Shown: piece by piece, positions 31,602-43,222 of the stretch | Layout of the letters: every line of letters begins with the position of its first letter | How positions within the stretch are numbered: the first letter of the stretch is position 1 | Assembly (NCBI GenBank): GCA_022448425.1 | Contig: JAKVCY010000013.1 | Span: forward strand, 1 to 64,000 | Source: Thalassotalea sp. | GTDB taxonomy: Bacteria; Pseudomonadota; Gammaproteobacteria; Enterobacterales; Alteromonadaceae | Length of the DNA stretch: 64,000 nt | Reading direction: 5' to 3' | The notes under the pieces: model-generated | The model's database searches: none | What the model saw: the letters and a program-made list of their open reading frames with translations, nothing else | What the model was told of the DNA's origin: nothing | Position numbers and translations under genes: made by a program

Positions 31602-33617
31602 CTAACTAACGGTAAACGCATCTACTGCTCTTTCTAATTGTTTAGCAAGTGAGGCTACTTCCTGACTATAAGTCAGCGTCGTATTAGAGCGCTTACTACT
31701 TTGCTGACTCACATCAGACACCTTAATAATGCTCGCGTTAATATTATTACTTAAATCATTTTGTTGATGAGCAGCAGCGGAAATATCACCACTAAGTGAA
31801 TACATTTGCTCAATAGCAACACTAATACTTGATAAGGTCGTTAATAACTGCTGAGTATCTTGATGGCAGTCTTGTGCGCCGGATTTACCTTGTTCGATAT
31901 CAGCAACAACGCTTCCTGTTTGCTGTTGCAAAGATTCTATCATGGCATTTATTTCTGCTGTCGACTCTTGCGTGCGGCTGGCAAGTATTCTTACCTCGTC
32001 AGCTACGACAGAGAACCCTCTGCCAGCCTCACCTGCTCTAGCCGCTTCAATCGCCGCATTTAAGGCAAGTAAGTTTGTCTGGTCGGCAATACTTTGAATA
32101 GTTTCTAGGATACTACTAATGTTTGTCGCTTCCTTATTCAATACCGCCATGCGTTCCGCCGCACCATCCAATAAGCCACTCAGGTTAGATATCTTGCCAG
32201 CGGTGCTGTTAGCCTGTGATTTCAATTCATTACTACGGCTAAGCGCATCGGTCATTTGCTGCTCGGCATCGCCTGATTTGGCTAATACATCATCGGCATT
32301 GCTACTCAGCGCCTGCGTCATATCGGTCATCTCACTCACCGTTTCTTGTTGTGAGCCCAATGACACAGCTACAGATTGAAGCTCACTCTCCGATTGATTG
32401 GCAGCCAAATTAAGCGCAGATGAGTTTTGACCAATTTCCGCAATAAGTGCTTTAAGGTGAGATACCACCGAATTAACATTGTTTGATAGTTGGCCGTATT
32501 CGTCTTCACTTTCAACGTTGAGTTGCTTAGACAAGTTACCATTGGCGATATCATTAAGAATGTGATTTATACGCGTTAACGGGGTGATCATCGATCGAAT
32601 AGTTATAAACGCAATCACGACACTGGCGCCAATACTTAGCAACAAGGTGATTATTGTAATCATCTGGCCATTGCCTACGAAATCAAACACCTCTTGTTGT
32701 AAATAACTCAAGTTATTATCGACGGTTTCAAGCATTGCCACTACAGTTGCAATGGCCTGTTCAACCTGCTCGTTGGAAAGTTGCGTTGCTTGTGTTAATT
32801 TGGCTTGCTCTGCTAACTGAGCTAATTTGATGTCAAAAACATTATCGCTACCTATTAGCAATACTTTCGACTTTTCAAACTCTTCAACAAAAAGCTCGAT
32901 GATACCGTCAGTATTATAATCTTCTTCTAACCTTACGAGGTAGCTGATCTGCTGCTCAATATTGCCAATGGCTTGCAGAATAACCTCTTGGCTTGCTTGA
33001 ACTTCAGTAGTTTCAGTAAGAGTTAGGACACCTTTAGTCGCGTCTATGACATTGATCAGCCAACCTTCAATTTGACCCGCGGCACCAACGATCCTATCAA
33101 TCATAGCTTGCTGCTCGTAATCTTCTAAATAAGTAAGATCGACAAGCAAAGCTGCTGCTTCATCCAAATGAAGATTCAATCCTTCTTCAAGCTCACTCAA
33201 TTGTTTTTTATAGGCCACCAAGCGAGACTCATGAGCAAACATTCGCTGCACGGTTTTATCGAATGCTTGATACTGACCTTCAAACGACTTCAATTGAGTT
33301 GCTGTGCGTTCATCAAGAGACAAGGCTTGTAACTGCTGTTTGTGATTGTTAAGCCGCTTACCTTGGGCTACGAAAGCTTGTTCTAGCGCTTGAAGATTTG
33401 CTTGTGATGATATTTGAGAAGCTTGCTTGGCTTGAGTAAGCAACTTTACTTGGATTGCATTGCTTTCCCTTTGAATTGGCAATGCTACCTGGTCAACTTG
33501 TGTTGTCGCTTTTTCGATATTCGCCAAAATAGCTATAGAGCTAACACTGGCAAGTATCAGCAACAATAGAATAACTGTGAACCCTATGATGATCTTATGA
33601 GCGATCTTTAAGTTCAT
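31602..33617 (-). CDS. Methyl-accepting chemotaxis protein
   Basis: HAMP followed by MCP signalling hairpin [44 protein letters not shown]. Confidence 0.95.
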   Translation of the reverse strand: MNLKIAHKIIIGFTVILLLLILASVSSIAILANIEKATTQVDQVALPIQRESNAIQVKLLTQAKQASQISSQANLQALEQAFVAQGKRLNNHKQQLQALSLDERTATQLKSFEGQYQAFDKTVQRMFAHESRLVAYKKQLSELEEGLNLHLDEAAALLVDLTYLEDYEQQAMIDRIVGAAGQIEGWLINVIDATKGVLTLTETTEVQASQEVILQAIGNIEQQISYLVRLEEDYNTDGIIELFVEEFEKSKVLLIGSDNVFDIKLAQLAEQAKLTQATQLSNEQVEQAIATVVAMLETVDNNLSYLQQEVFDFVGNGQMITIITLLLSIGASVVIAFITIRSMITPLTRINHILNDIANGNLSKQLNVESEDEYGQLSNNVNSVVSHLKALIAEIGQNSSALNLAANQSESELQSVAVSLGSQQETVSEMTDMTQALSSNADDVLAKSGDAEQQMTDALSRSNELKSQANSTAGKISNLSGLLDGAAERMAVLNKEATNISSILETIQSIADQTNLLALNAAIEAARAGEAGRGFSVVADEVRILASRTQESTAEINAMIESLQQQTGSVVADIEQGKSGAQDCHQDTQQLLTTLSSISVAIEQMYSLSGDISAAAHQQNDLSNNINASIIKVSDVSQQSSKRSNTTLTYSQEVASLAKQLERAVDAFTVS

Positions 33618-33793
33618 TTCGACACCTACTACTTTACTTTATTGCAATAATTATACTTTTTGTCGGTCTTCGCCAACTACGCAGATCAGTATGTAAAATA
33701 GTTAACCGCTTGTATACATTTTTATTACGTATAAAGGGTATAGATACAACGATAAGCGAATAAGGCGATAGGAATTAAAAACCGTCAGAAAAT

Positions 33794-33822
33794 AAAAAAC
33801 CACCTGTATCAAGGTGGTTTTT
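33794..33822. terminator. Rho-independent terminator
   Basis: aaaaaaccacctgtatcaaggtggtttttt. Confidence 0.8.
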
Positions 33823-33851
33823 TATGCTTTAACTATGTCAGTTATCAATTG

Positions 33852-34961
33852 TTATTCCTGGATGTATTCTACAACTTCCAAGCCAAACCCAGATAGTGAA
33901 TGATATTTCGTTTGCGAGCTCAGTAAGCGCATTTTCCCGACGCCTAAATCAGCTAATATCTGCGAGCCAACACCGACATTACGCGACCCAACGTGACGCT
34001 TAACTTCTTTAATCGTCTCGCCTGCATCTAATTTGGCATATTTCTGTACTTGCTCAATTAAGCTATCAGGCGACTCGTGTTTACCAAGTAATACCAGCAC
34101 ACCGCCCTCGTCAGCAATACGTGATAAAGCATCGCCAATTGGCCACTTGTTAATGCTGTCACGTTGGCTAAAGAGTAAATCTCTGAAAGTGTTTTCTAGA
34201 TGCACTCTCACTAATGTTGGCTTGTCTGATGTTATCTCACCTTTGGTCAAAGCAAAATGCGCTTGGCCATCAATGGTGTCTTTAAATACGGTTAAATCGA
34301 ACTCACCAAACGACGTCGGTAACTTACATTGAGAGATACGCTCAATCGTCGTTTCATTAGCGTTGCGGTATTCAATAAGGTCAGCAATTGTACCTATTTT
34401 TAAGTCATGCTTTTCTGCAATTTTCTCAAGATCCGGGCGACGTGCCATGGTGCCGTCTTCATTAAGAATTTCAACAATTACGGCCGCTGGCTCTAAGCCA
34501 GCTAAACGCGCTAAATCTACACCAGCTTCTGTATGACCAGCTCTGTTTAAGACGCCACCATCTTTAGCAATGAGTGGGAAAATATGGCCCGGTTGCACGA
34601 TAGAGTTTTCATCTGCATTTGGTCCAACAGCGGCAAGAATCGTTGTTGCGCGGTCTGCTGCAGAAATACCAGTTGTTACCCCTTCAGCAGCTTCGATAGA
34701 AACAGTGAAATTAGTGGTAAATTGCGCATCATTCTTATCCACCATCAGTGGTAGTTTTAACGTTTCACAGCGTTGACGTGACATCGGCAAACAAATCAAT
34801 CCACGGCCATGAGTAGCCATGAAGTTAATTGCTTCTGGTGTAACGAGCTCGGCTGCCATGATGAAGTCACCTTCATTTTCGCGATCTTCGTCATCCATCA
34901 AGATCACCATCTTACCTTGCTTGATGTCCTCTATAATTGCGTGTGGCGTATGTAATTGCAT
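33852..34961 (-). CDS. ribBA: 3,4-dihydroxy-2-butanone-4-phosphate synthase with GTP cyclohydrolase II-like domain
   Basis: [45 protein letters not shown]; divergent RibA-like C-domain. Confidence 0.9.
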   Translation of the reverse strand: MQLHTPHAIIEDIKQGKMVILMDDEDRENEGDFIMAAELVTPEAINFMATHGRGLICLPMSRQRCETLKLPLMVDKNDAQFTTNFTVSIEAAEGVTTGISAADRATTILAAVGPNADENSIVQPGHIFPLIAKDGGVLNRAGHTEAGVDLARLAGLEPAAVIVEILNEDGTMARRPDLEKIAEKHDLKIGTIADLIEYRNANETTIERISQCKLPTSFGEFDLTVFKDTIDGQAHFALTKGEITSDKPTLVRVHLENTFRDLLFSQRDSINKWPIGDALSRIADEGGVLVLLGKHESPDSLIEQVQKYAKLDAGETIKEVKRHVGSRNVGVGSQILADLGVGKMRLLSSQTKYHSLSGFGLEVVEYIQE

Positions 34962-34974
34962 GAATGCCTCTTTA

Positions 34975-35631
34975 TTATTTAATAAAACCGCTGCTGGCTA
35001 GCAGCTCGTGCGTCACGCCTGACGGCGCGCCTGCATTGTGTTTGGTGGTCAGTAGGCGCTCAATATAGCGCGCCATCACGTCGACTTCTATGTTCACCTT
35101 TGTGCCAGCTTGGTATTGCATGATAATGGTTTCTTCAGCAGTATGGGGCACTATCGTTAAACGAAAGCTACTGTCAGTAATGCTATTAACCGTTAGACTC
35201 ACGCCATCAATGGTTATTGAGCCCTTTTCAGCAATGTAAGGTGCAATTTCTTCGCTCATGCTAAGCCAGTACTCAACACTGTTGCCGCTTGGCGCAACCG
35301 AGATAATTTCACTTACCGCATCAACATGGCCAGAAACAATGTGCCCGCCAAATCGTGTCGTCGGTAACATCGCTTTTTCAAGATTTACTCGTTGCCCAAC
35401 TTGATAACTAGCAAAACCTGTGCGCTTGAGTGTTTCAGTTGAAACATCAGCACTAAAGGAGTGACAGTCAAAGTCAACGACGGTCAAACAAATACCATTA
35501 GTAGCAATTGAGTCACCCAATTTCACGTCACCCATATCGAGTTTGCCAACAGCGATATCTATTCGCGCACCTTGGCTGTTGATATTGGTAGCTTTGATTG
35601 AACCGATAGCTTCGATTATTCCGGTAAACAT
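34975..35631 (-). CDS. ribE: Riboflavin synthase alpha chain
   Basis: [12 protein letters not shown]; internal duplication; [19 protein letters not shown]. Confidence 0.94.
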   Translation of the reverse strand: MFTGIIEAIGSIKATNINSQGARIDIAVGKLDMGDVKLGDSIATNGICLTVVDFDCHSFSADVSTETLKRTGFASYQVGQRVNLEKAMLPTTRFGGHIVSGHVDAVSEIISVAPSGNSVEYWLSMSEEIAPYIAEKGSITIDGVSLTVNSITDSSFRLTIVPHTAEETIIMQYQAGTKVNIEVDVMARYIERLLTTKHNAGAPSGVTHELLASSGFIK

Positions 35632-35633
35632 GA

Positions 35634-36797
35634 TTAATTCTCTGTAAATGCAGCAACAACTTTTATGTCATTTCCAACTTGCGTAACTTGTTTGAGCTTC
35701 AGCTTTTTAGCATCTGCTAGACGTTCAATATTCGGCATAGAGACTAAACCTTTGTTTCCTTGCCCCATTAATTTAGGTGCTTGATACAAGATTAATTCAT
35801 CTACTAAATTTTGCTCGATAAACGCGCCAGCTAGTCCTGCTCCTGCCTCAATAAATAGGTCATTAAGACCTTTCTCAGATAAATACGAGATAAGCGCATC
35901 AAGGTTCACGCCATCACTATTTTCATTAGGCAATTCGATTTGTTCTACAAAATGAGGCCATTGCAGCGATTTTTCAAGCTTCACGGTTACGATTAAAATG
36001 GGAAATGGTGCTGAAAACAGTGCTAAATCAGGAGTTAGACGTCCCTTGCTGTCGATAATGACACGTACTGGTTGGCGCAATGCGTCTTCGGAATAGTCGT
36101 TGGCTAGATCTCCCAGTTCACTATGGCGTACCGTTAACTTAGCATTATCTGTCACCACGGTTTTGGCACTTGAGATGATGGCACAGCTTTGCGCTCGCAA
36201 ACGCTGAACGTCTCTTCTCGCGGCAGATTCTGTTATCCATTTACTCTCGCCCAAGGCCATTGCGGTTTGGCCATCAAGACTCGCCGCTAACTTACAACGA
36301 ACATATGCACGTTTGGTTTCCATCAACTGAATAAAACCTGGATTTAGTGCCCTAGCTTCCTGTTCAAGCAAGCCATCAGCAACTTCAATACCTGCGTCAG
36401 CTAACATCGTTAAGCCACGGCCGGCAACCTTCGGATTAGGATCCACCATAGACGCAACAACTTTAGCAACCTTTGCGTCTGTCAATGCTTGGGCACACGG
36501 TGGTGTTCGTCCAAAGTGGCTGCAAGGCTCCAGTGTCACATAAGCTGTCGCACCCTCAGCATTAGCACCGGCCATGCGAAGTGCATAAACTTCGGCATGG
36601 GGCTCACCAGCTTTTTGGTGAAAACCTTCGCCTACAATCTTGCCATCTTTGACAATGACACAGCCCACCCTCGGATTAGGCGACGTAGTGAAGTGACCAC
36701 GCTTTGCAAGCTTGATAGCTCTTGTCATGTATTGATAATCTTGTGCAGAAAACTTTGACAAAACGTTGAATCCTCTTAAGTTAAAATCGTCGTTCAA
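35634..36797 (-). CDS. ribD: Bifunctional riboflavin deaminase/reductase RibD (start uncertain)
   Basis: TSPNPRVGCVIVKDGKIVGEGFHQKAGEPHAEVYAL; YVTLEPCSHFGRTPPC. Confidence 0.94.
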   Translation of the reverse strand: MNDDFNLRGFNVLSKFSAQDYQYMTRAIKLAKRGHFTTSPNPRVGCVIVKDGKIVGEGFHQKAGEPHAEVYALRMAGANAEGATAYVTLEPCSHFGRTPPCAQALTDAKVAKVVASMVDPNPKVAGRGLTMLADAGIEVADGLLEQEARALNPGFIQLMETKRAYVRCKLAASLDGQTAMALGESKWITESAARRDVQRLRAQSCAIISSAKTVVTDNAKLTVRHSELGDLANDYSEDALRQPVRVIIDSKGRLTPDLALFSAPFPILIVTVKLEKSLQWPHFVEQIELPNENSDGVNLDALISYLSEKGLNDLFIEAGAGLAGAFIEQNLVDELILYQAPKLMGQGNKGLVSMPNIERLADAKKLKLKQVTQVGNDIKVVAAFTEN

Positions 36798-36857
36798 GGT
36801 ATGACGAAAAGCCAGGGAGCTGAAACCTAGACGATCAGGCTTGTATGCTACCCAAGC

Positions 36858-37313
36858 TTATTTAGCATCACCTAAGCGTGCAATTTCTTCGCCAAACTCT
36901 TTTATATCTTCGAAAGAGCGATAAACAGATGCAAAACGCACATAAGCAACTTTATCAAGTTCAATAAGCTGCTCCATAATGAGGTTGCCCAACATTTTAG
37001 ATGAGACTTCTCGCTCGCCTGTGGCGCGTAATTGAGACTTTAGTTTATTAATGGCGAGCTCGACTTTTTCAACACTAACAGGTCGTTTTTCTAAAGCTCT
37101 TTGCAAGCCACTACGCATTTTGTCTTCGTTAAACGGTTCACGTGAGCCGTCACGTTTAACTATTTTCGGCATCAGAAGCTCAGCTGTTTCAAACGTTGTG
37201 TAACGCTCGTGACATTCTACGCATTCGCGACGACGTCTTATTTGATGTCCGTCAGCGACTAATCGGGAGTCGATAACTTTTGTGTCAGTTGCAGAGCAGA
37301 AAGGACAATACAT
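36858..37313 (-). CDS. nrdR: Transcriptional repressor NrdR
   Basis: [42 protein letters not shown]. Confidence 0.97.
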   Translation of the reverse strand: MYCPFCSATDTKVIDSRLVADGHQIRRRRECVECHERYTTFETAELLMPKIVKRDGSREPFNEDKMRSGLQRALEKRPVSVEKVELAINKLKSQLRATGEREVSSKMLGNLIMEQLIELDKVAYVRFASVYRSFEDIKEFGEEIARLGDAK

Positions 37314-37458
37314 AACAGACCTTGTTTTGAAAAGATGGCTAATTCTAATCTAAAACAGCTTAATCTAAAACAAGATTCAGTAAAAAGAAGGGAAGCAAAC
37401 GGATTGATCTAATAGCAAAAATAGCGAGCCGTTGATGTCTCATCAGCCCGCTCTTCTA

Positions 37459-39216
37459 TCATTTTGAAGCCACTGTGCCAGCGCCCGGTCGACGAGGGTC
37501 TGATACGCCATAGAACAGACCATCTTTGTACATGATAGACTGAACACTCCCCATCGTTTTACTTCTCTCGACGTTTTGTCCCATCGCTTTAAGCAAGCCG
37601 ATGGTGTCAGGACTAAAGCCCGGTTCAAGCTGGAAGACATCAGGCAACCATTGATGGTGAACCCTTGGTGCGTGAACAGCTTCAGCAATTCCCATGTCGT
37701 GATCAATGATGTTAACAATGACTTGCAATACGGTTGTGATAATACGGCTTCCACCGGGACTCCCCACAACGACATAAGGTTTGCCGTCTTTTAAGAGCAT
37801 AGTCGGTGTCATCGAGCTTAACGGACGTTTCGTTGGCTGAATGGCATTAGCTTCACCGCCAATCAGTCCGAAACCATTTGGTACGCCCGGCTTGGAAGAA
37901 AAATCATCCATTTCATTGTTCATCAGCATGCCTGTGCCAGGAATAACAATACCTGAGCCATAAGAGAAGTTAAGAGTATAAGTATTTGAGACTGCATTAC
38001 CGAATTTATCCATTACCGAGAAATGCGTAGTATCAGGGCTTTCATAAGGTGCGGGGTTACCCGGGTTTATCTCGCTCGACGGTGTTGCCTTACTTAGCGA
38101 TATAGCTTGTGACAAAACTTTGGCATAAGCTTTACTCGTTAGCCCATCCACCGGTACATCAAAATGATCTGGATCACCCAGATACTTGCTTCGATCAGCA
38201 TAAGCGAGTTTCATGGTTTCACTTAGCAAATGTAGGTTTTTAGCACTGCCAAAGCCTTGCTGCTTAACTGGGTGATGTTCAAGAATATTTAGCATCTGTG
38301 CTACGTGCACGCCGCCAGAGCTTGTTGGCGGCATAGAGACCACTTCATAACCACGATAGGTTGTGGTAACTACTTCGCGCTCAGCAACATTATAATTGGC
38401 AAGATCTTCCATGGTAATTAGACCGCCTTGCTTACGCATTTCCTCGGCGATAAGTTCAGCTGTTTTACCGTGATAAAACTCTCTAGGGCCATGCTTCGCT
38501 ATACGCTTAAGGGTTTTAGCTAAGTCAGGTTGAACAAGTACTTCACCCGCTTCATAAGGAACTTTATTTGCTTTATAAAATGCCGCTGCGGTAGCAGGGT
38601 TGGCAGTGAGCCAAGCATGTCGGCTTTTAAGATTCTCAGACAAGTCGTAGGAAACTAAAATACCTTCCTCAGCAAGCTTTATCGAGGGCTCTACAACTTC
38701 TTTCCACGACATGGTGCCATATTTTTCTAGTGCATGAGCTAAGCCCGCAACCGTGCCCGGTACCCCAGATGATGCATGACTGAATCGCGCTTTTTGATTG
38801 TCTACTTTCCCCTTGCTATCGAGAAACATATCTCTATGGGCTGCACTCGGTGCCATTTCACGATAATCAATGGCGATAGTTTTCTGCTTATCAGCAAGAT
38901 GTACCAGCATAAAGCCGCCTCCACCTAAGTTACCAGCTCTTGGTAACGTCACTGCCAAGGCAATACCAGTAGCAACAGCGGCATCAACAGCATTACCACC
39001 TTTTGACAATATGTCTGCGCCAATCTGACTCGACAACATGCGTTGGCTAGAGACCATCCCCTGTTTTCCAATAACGGGATGATGAATAGTGTCGTAGCGA
39101 ATTACTGCTGCACTCTCGTTGACATGCCCATGAGCGATAACATTAGGTGCAGTCGATACCAGGCTTACAGCAACCAAGTTAAGCAGCATATGCTTAACAT
39201 TGAAAAATTTACTCAT
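37459..39216 (-). CDS. ggt: Gamma-glutamyltransferase
   Basis: SSQIGADILSKGGNAVDAAVATGIAL; SPDTTHFSVMDKFGNAVSNTYTLN; GSPGGSRIITT. Confidence 0.94.
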   Translation of the reverse strand: MSKFFNVKHMLLNLVAVSLVSTAPNVIAHGHVNESAAVIRYDTIHHPVIGKQGMVSSQRMLSSQIGADILSKGGNAVDAAVATGIALAVTLPRAGNLGGGGFMLVHLADKQKTIAIDYREMAPSAAHRDMFLDSKGKVDNQKARFSHASSGVPGTVAGLAHALEKYGTMSWKEVVEPSIKLAEEGILVSYDLSENLKSRHAWLTANPATAAAFYKANKVPYEAGEVLVQPDLAKTLKRIAKHGPREFYHGKTAELIAEEMRKQGGLITMEDLANYNVAEREVVTTTYRGYEVVSMPPTSSGGVHVAQMLNILEHHPVKQQGFGSAKNLHLLSETMKLAYADRSKYLGDPDHFDVPVDGLTSKAYAKVLSQAISLSKATPSSEINPGNPAPYESPDTTHFSVMDKFGNAVSNTYTLNFSYGSGIVIPGTGMLMNNEMDDFSSKPGVPNGFGLIGGEANAIQPTKRPLSSMTPTMLLKDGKPYVVVGSPGGSRIITTVLQVIVNIIDHDMGIAEAVHAPRVHHQWLPDVFQLEPGFSPDTIGLLKAMGQNVERSKTMGSVQSIMYKDGLFYGVSDPRRPGAGTVASK

Positions 39217-39506
39217 ATTTTCTGTTTTCCTCTCATCTTGGCGAATACCGCCACTCGACTGATTGAGCTTATTCGGGTAAGTAGTCGAGTTAACACGTGA
39301 GTATTAGCTAATTAGTCATAATGTAAGTTCTCGTTTACTGTCGCCAATGACTAACCATATTAACGGTATAACATTTGGTTATAGCTATAGTTTTCCCTAG
39401 TAAACAACTCTCAACCGCTGAAACATTTTATCTACGATACTGGCGGAATTTCAAACAATCACCAATAATTAACGCTAAATAGACCTTACATAAGACTCAG
39501 GGACTG

Positions 39507-40286
39507 GTGTTTTTATTTTCGTTTTCTGCCGCAGTAATCTTCGCTTTCAATCTGGGGGAACCAATCGCCGTTGACTCGCCCAATGAGCAATTAACTATTC
39601 GAAGTGCAGTATCACCAGACTTCCTTGACGGGCTTCATAGCAAGTACTTACATTATATTGCAAAGAAAATGGACATGAAGCTAGATATCAAACCATTATC
39701 ATTTGCTCGCCGTTTAAGAGCACTAAAACACGGTGATCTTGACCTACTCGTAGGTTTACAAATACCTCAGCAGCGAAGTACTCGATTAGTTTATATTGAA
39801 CCGCCATATCAAGAATTAGCATCCACTATATTTATGCGAATTCAAGAAGCTGAGCAAGTTAACGAATATCAAGATTTAAAGGATTTACGCATCGCGATCA
39901 CAGAAAAGGTGACTTATTTTGATCAATTTGACAACGATCGCAAGTTATCAAAAGTTGCCGTGGATTCTCTACAGCAAAAAATACACTTGCTAACAATGCA
40001 ACGGGTCGATGCTTTTATTCACAACAAAGACAGTACGCAAGCAACATTGAAAGCGATGGAGTTGACGAATCAAGTTGTTACCGCGAGTTATCAACCAGAG
40101 CAAGTGCGTAAGTATCATTTTGCTATCAGCCGCACTTCTTTTCTAGGCTCCCATCAGAAAGCCATTGTTAGTGTAGTTGAGCAAGGTATAAACAATGGAG
40201 ATTTCCAGAGAATTAGAGAACATCATTACGCGGGTTTGGTTAAGCGACAGCAAGAAGAATTACGATCCAACCTCACCGTTGAGTAA
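39507..40286 (+). CDS. Family-3-like periplasmic solute-binding protein
   Basis: Hydrophobic N-terminus; RSAVSPDFLDGLHSKYLHYIAKKMDMKLDIKPLSFARRLRALKHGDLDLLVG. Confidence 0.75.
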   Translation: MFLFSFSAAVIFAFNLGEPIAVDSPNEQLTIRSAVSPDFLDGLHSKYLHYIAKKMDMKLDIKPLSFARRLRALKHGDLDLLVGLQIPQQRSTRLVYIEPPYQELASTIFMRIQEAEQVNEYQDLKDLRIAITEKVTYFDQFDNDRKLSKVAVDSLQQKIHLLTMQRVDAFIHNKDSTQATLKAMELTNQVVTASYQPEQVRKYHFAISRTSFLGSHQKAIVSVVEQGINNGDFQRIREHHYAGLVKRQQEELRSNLTVE

Positions 40287-40648
40287 TACCAGTTGAAATA
40301 AATATTTAACCACTTCAGAGCTATGTCAGGGAAGTTAGAATAAAGCAAGTTTATGCTGTTGTAGCATTCTCCAACGAGGAAATTTGTGAAGTTATCACTT
40401 TCCTGACAAGCTCCCTGAGGGCGAGTTTAAAAGGCTCATATGCTGCGTTATTGATTTTGACAAGGGAATCACATGGATGTGGTGAATTAGGACAACGCAG
40501 GACGCGGTTGTCGAGAGTAACCATTCTCTGCAATCAAAGCCACGCGTACATGGATGTAAGTGCTAAGGTTTTGCAGGAGCACAAAACCAATACCTATAAG
40601 CCTTTTAATTCTCACTGAATGATCAAATATTTAATTCAATTGGTATAA
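40284..40648. mobile_element. MITE-like non-autonomous element with terminal inverted repeats of about 31 bp
   Basis: Left TAATACCAGTTGAAATAAATATTTAACCACT against the reverse complement of the right end TTATACCAATTGAATTAAATATTTGATCATT (about 25/31 match); about 365 bp, no transposase. Confidence 0.7.
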
Positions 40649-40668
40649 TGTAAAAAGCAGTTTCAAAC

Positions 40669-40700
40669 AAAAAGCCCGAGCAAATGCTCGGGCTTTTTTT
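40669..40700 (-). terminator. Terminator downstream of rplS
   Basis: aaaaagcccgagcaaatgctcgggctttttt. Confidence 0.85.
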
Positions 40701-40738
40701 CTGGGGTATAAAAGTAAAACTTTTTACTATCGTAAAAA

Positions 40739-41092
40739 TTACTTCTTCGCCAACTTCTCTTTGATACGTGCCGAACGACCTGAACGCTCACGTAAGTAGT
40801 AAAGTTTAGATTGACGAACATCACCGCGGCGTTTAACTGCAATTGAGTCAACTAATGGGCTGTGTGTCTGGAATACACGTTCAACGCCTACACCGTTTGA
40901 AATCTTACGAACAGTGAAAGCAGAATGTAAACCACGGTTTTTAACAGCGATAACTACACCTTCAAATGCTTGAAGACGCTCTTTATCACCTTCTTTAACT
41001 TTTACTTGTACAACAACTGTGTCACCTTGCGCGAACGCAGGTACATCAGTTTTCATTTGCTCTTGTTCAAGAGCTTTAATAATGTTACTCAT
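40739..41092 (-). CDS. rplS: 50S ribosomal protein L19
   Basis: [44 protein letters not shown]. Confidence 0.97.
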   Translation of the reverse strand: MSNIIKALEQEQMKTDVPAFAQGDTVVVQVKVKEGDKERLQAFEGVVIAVKNRGLHSAFTVRKISNGVGVERVFQTHSPLVDSIAVKRRGDVRQSKLYYLRERSGRSARIKEKLAKK

Positions 41093-41104
41093 AATTACCT
41101 CTTC

Positions 41105-41905
41105 CTAGGATTCACGGTCAGTGGCTTTTTGCTTGTGTTTGTTAATAACAGTTTCAAGCATCTCAGCCTGCTCTGCCGTCAGAGCTAGGTCAGTTAAAAG
41201 TTCTGGTCGCCTGAGCCATGTTCTCTCAAGTGACTGAAGTTGTCGCCATTGTCTAATGTGTTCGTGATTTCCACTTAACAATACTTTCGGTACCGACTTT
41301 TCCTGAGGAGAATTAGCGTCTAATACTTCTGGTCTTGTATAGTGTGGACAATCTAATAAACCGTCAGAGAAAGAATCTTGCTCTGCCGATTGTTCATGTC
41401 CTAGCACTCCCGGAACAAAACGTGCTAACGCGTCAATTACATTCATCGCTGGCAGTTCACCGCCACTTAAAATGTAATCACCAACTGACCATTCTTCATC
41501 AATATCTGACTCAATGATCCGTTCGTCTATTCCTTCATAACGGCCTGCTACAAATATTAAGCAGTCGTCTTGTGCAAGTTCACTCACACCAACTTGGTCC
41601 AACTTTCGGCCTTGCGGTGATAAATAAATCACCTTTGGTGAGCGCCCTTCTGCAATCGCTTTCGCCTTTGCAGCATGAATCGCATCACGCAGCGGTTGTA
41701 CCATCATTAGCATGCCTGGTCCGCCGCCATAAGGTCGGTCGTCCACAGTGCGATGCTTATCATGGGTAAAGTCTCTTGGGTTCCACTTGTGAAACTCAAT
41801 CAAACCTTTACGAATCGCTCGGCCTGTCACCCCGTATTCTGTAATGGCATCAAACATTTCAGGAAAAAGGCTTATCACCCCTATCCACATTTTGCTGCTC
41901 GTCAC
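41105..41905 (-). CDS. trmD: tRNA (guanosine-37-N1)-methyltransferase
   Basis: [57 protein letters not shown]-like. Confidence 0.97.
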   Translation of the reverse strand: MTSSKMWIGVISLFPEMFDAITEYGVTGRAIRKGLIEFHKWNPRDFTHDKHRTVDDRPYGGGPGMLMMVQPLRDAIHAAKAKAIAEGRSPKVIYLSPQGRKLDQVGVSELAQDDCLIFVAGRYEGIDERIIESDIDEEWSVGDYILSGGELPAMNVIDALARFVPGVLGHEQSAEQDSFSDGLLDCPHYTRPEVLDANSPQEKSVPKVLLSGNHEHIRQWRQLQSLERTWLRRPELLTDLALTAEQAEMLETVINKHKQKATDRES

Positions 41906-41908
41906 AGT

Positions 41909-42442
41909 TTAAAAACCTGGGTCCCAGTCAACACAAATTTGTTTCTCTTCATTGCTTACCGAAACAATTACTTGGTCGAAAATGTAAGGAATTAACCTTT
42001 CTTTTTTCCCAAAACCATCGTTACGGTTCGCTTTTACAACCAATACATCGTTAGCGCCGGTTTCCATGATATCGGTCACCTGACCAAGGTCGTAACCTTT
42101 GTCTGTCACAACACTCATGCCGATTAAATCACGCCAGTAGAACTCACCTTCAGGCAGTTCAGGAAGCTGACCTTCATCAACAAATATTTCTGAGCTAACC
42201 AAACTCTGCGCTTGGTCTCTGTCATCAACACCCTCAATCTTAGCGATTAAGCCATTGTTGTGTTTGCGCCAATCAATAATTTCTACTGATTGTTCTTTGC
42301 CACCTAATTTTAATGACCAAGGTGAATAGTCAAAAATTGCTTGGGGATCTTCAGTAAACGCGTGGATTTTCACCCAACCCTTGATGCCGTAAACTGCGCC
42401 TACTTTACCTAGGAGGACTTTTTCGTCCATATTACTCACCAA
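41909..42442 (-). CDS. rimM: Ribosome maturation factor RimM
   Basis: LGKVGAVYGIKGWVKIHAFTE; LPEGEFYWRDLIG; operon. Confidence 0.96.
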   Translation of the reverse strand: MVSNMDEKVLLGKVGAVYGIKGWVKIHAFTEDPQAIFDYSPWSLKLGGKEQSVEIIDWRKHNNGLIAKIEGVDDRDQAQSLVSSEIFVDEGQLPELPEGEFYWRDLIGMSVVTDKGYDLGQVTDIMETGANDVLVVKANRNDGFGKKERLIPYIFDQVIVSVSNEEKQICVDWDPGF

Positions 42443-42466
42443 ATCTCCTCAAACTTACTAAATTAA

Positions 42467-42715
42467 TTAAGCAGCCGCTTGCGCGTCTTTAACTAACTTA
42501 GCCACACGATCAGATAAACCAGCTCCTTGACCAACCCAGTGGTTGATGCGGTCTAGGTCTAAGCGTAATTTCTCAGCTTGACCTTGTGCTGTTGGGTTGA
42601 AGAAACCAATTTTCTCGATGAAACGACCATCGCGAGAATTACGGCTGTCTGCAACAACAATCTGATAGAATGGACGCTTCTTCGCGCCACCACGAGCTAA
42701 ACGAATGGTAACCAT
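42467..42715 (-). CDS. rpsP: 30S ribosomal protein S16 ([10 protein letters not shown] start preferred over the ORF-track start 42769)
   Basis: [41 protein letters not shown]. Confidence 0.97.
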   Translation of the reverse strand: MVTIRLARGGAKKRPFYQIVVADSRNSRDGRFIEKIGFFNPTAQGQAEKLRLDLDRINHWVGQGAGLSDRVAKLVKDAQAAA

Positions 42716-42900
42716 ACCGTCCTCTATATATTTAATGTTAAACGAATTTTCCAGACACTTTCTGACCAACTGATAATTCAGTACGGACAGAAAAGCTCGC
42801 GTATTCTACGCTTTTTGACTGATATTGCAAGTAATATCTCTAACGATGAAAGACTGATTCGGTGGCATTAAACCACCGAAAACAGATGGAGAGCCTGAAC

Positions 42901-43140
42901 TTAAGGTTTTGCGCTTTCCTTTTTTAAGGAAATGATAAGCTCTATATGCGGGGTTAATTCTTCAATTTCTGCGATATGCTCTCTTAACGCCTGCCATTGT
43001 TCAAGCTCCAGCTTGCCCGAATCTAATATGGCTTGCTTTATTTCACTCGCAAGAGAGTCACTCTTTTTTTGCTCAATAAATTCATTAATGTGCAACAAGC
43101 TATCAAGGTCTGCTTGGCTAAGAATTTCTTTTTCCACCAT
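42901..43140 (-). CDS. Hypothetical 79-aa acidic protein
   Basis: ORF only; located between rpsP and nhaD. Confidence 0.45.
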   Translation of the reverse strand: MVEKEILSQADLDSLLHINEFIEQKKSDSLASEIKQAILDSGKLELEQWQALREHIAEIEELTPHIELIISLKKESAKP

Positions 43141-43222
43141 AGCTTACGTCTACCTCACTTCTTTTTAAGTATTAGTATTAACTATAGACACTTCATCGTT
43201 AAAGACCTAATTGGCCCATCTA

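Noticed and set aside
37443-37775. 110-aa minus-strand ORF overlapping ggt
   Set aside because: Overlaps ggt in another frame and ggt is well supported across its full length
40351-40533. 60-aa minus-strand ORF inside the MITE-like element
   Set aside because: Lies wholly between the inverted repeats; such ORFs commonly arise by annotation of repeats and there is no independent coding support
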